Positions 63,072 through 64,000 of a stretch of 64,000 nucleotides of DNA are shown piece after piece; position 1 is the stretch's first letter; every line of letters begins with the position of its first letter. The translations under genes and the position numbers were made by a program. The stretch spans positions 1,775,437 to 1,839,436 of the forward strand of contig WMCF01000031.1 in assembly GCA_009792885.1 (NCBI GenBank), read 5' to 3'. Under the pieces are notes generated by a model. That model was not told where the DNA came from and did no database searches. It saw only the letters and a program-made list of their open reading frames with translations. The DNA is from Eremophila alpestris peregrina. Lineage: Eukaryota > Chordata > Aves > Passeriformes > Alaudidae.

Positions 63072-64000
63072 CTGTTTGCAGGGGAACAAGCAAGAGAAAA
63101 AGACATTAGATCTTAGAATTTATCTACCAAAGATACTACATAAGCATTAGAAACACACAAATGCCATCCTTCTGAAGGCAGACTTTCTGCTCTAGCTCCT
63201 ACTGAGAGAAACAAATACCCAGTGCAGTGCTAATTCTCCATCTGCTGCCCACATTTGCTCTGATGGAACTCTAGTTAAGGCTGCTCATGTGCTGAGCCAG
63301 GGAGGCTTAATGCTTCCACTACAGCTTAATACATCACTGTGCAAAGATTCTATTGTCAGAATTTATTTCTATGTCCATGGGTAGAGATAGGCAAGGAGCA
63401 CTTCTGCCAAGACATCTGCAGGAGTCTCCAGTGCTGCTGGAAGGAAAATGCAGTGAAGCACAGAGGGGAGAGCAAAGCAGCCCCTTCCCACAGCTGGCCC
63501 TGCTGTGTGCACAGGCACCAGCCCAGGGCTCCCAAGGTCTATTCTGAGCTCTGTGATTCTGCAGAAGGGAGATGTTAACGTCACACATGGATTTTGTAGT
63601 AAATGACAAAGATCTAATAAACCCAGAGACGTGTTCAGCAGTTCCAGGGAAATGCCTGTGAAGAGTCCAGGCCAGGTCAATGCTCATTCCCTAAGGTTTC
63701 ACTGCATCCTAAGCAAGTTTACAGCTGTGCCAACCCACGTCATAAGCTGACAATCTGATTCCCCAACACTGTACAGCTCATCCTTACCTCTGCCCTCTTT
63801 TTAATTATCTTTTTTTTTTTTAATTTTTTTTTATTTTAACACTACAATGTCCCATAAAAGGGGGCATTTGTGATGCTATTCCTTGGTCACACACACTCCC
63901 TAATCTGTCCCTAAGCCCTCTCATTAAAGCTGTGTGCTGCACTGCTGTTAGTTTCCATGTAATCAAAGCAAGTAGGCACACACATCCCAGAACTATTAAA
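63072..64000 (-). other. PPIL2: PPIL2 intron (partial) to window end, no gene seen
   Basis: I looked for the preceding exon, which should end with a segment like ...KLNA, and did not find it. T-rich runs at 63,810-63,833 are simple low-complexity sequence. Confidence 0.7.

Noticed and set aside
1..64000. tRNA, rRNA, snRNA genes or CRISPR arrays
   Set aside because: No tRNA B-box-like motif in a plausible cloverleaf, no U-snRNA or 5S signatures and no spaced repeat arrays were seen by eye. A covariance-model scan would be needed to exclude small snoRNAs.

Overview
This is a vertebrate nuclear window, most likely from a bird. Three things support that. An avian-style CR1 LINE remnant lies at the left edge, repeat density is low with only ancient relics elsewhere, and two adjacent genes (YPEL1 and PPIL2) sit tail to tail as they do on human chromosome 22q11. 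Both are recognised from spliced protein sequence. All internal exon joins are GT-AG, and codon phase closes exactly at every join.

Left part (1-8,920): the 3' half of YPEL1 on the + strand. Three coding exons (2011-2054, 3462-3570, 4535-4624) give residues 40-119. The first 39 residues lie left of the window. A long AU-rich 3' UTR of about 4.3 kb follows. It contains a 120-base assembly gap (6574-6693) and ends near a strong poly(A) signal at 8899-8904.

Middle (8,920-25,090): about 16 kb between the two convergent genes, with no coding exon I can support. It is relatively GC-rich from 9.7 to 24 kb. It holds a promoter-like CpG island at about 21,965-22,400 and several stretches rich in developmental transcription-factor motifs that look like candidate regulatory DNA.

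Right part (25,090-64,000): the 3' half of PPIL2 on the - strand. Ten coding exons lie between 63,071 and 26,057 and encode the last 283 residues: the whole cyclophilin-type domain plus the C-terminal tail. The N-terminal U-box exons lie beyond the right edge. The large introns hold an ancient CR1 relic (29.3-30.3 kb), a MIR-like relic (61.4 kb), another probable ancient repeat (34.2-34.8 kb) and simple repeats.

The most unexpected signal is technical. At 53,159-53,176 there are 18 of the 19 bases of the Tn5/Nextera mosaic end, flanked by a perfect 62-bp direct repeat. This is almost certainly an untrimmed library adapter built into the assembly. I found no novel gene system. The best biological lead is the unexplained CpG-island promoter between the genes.
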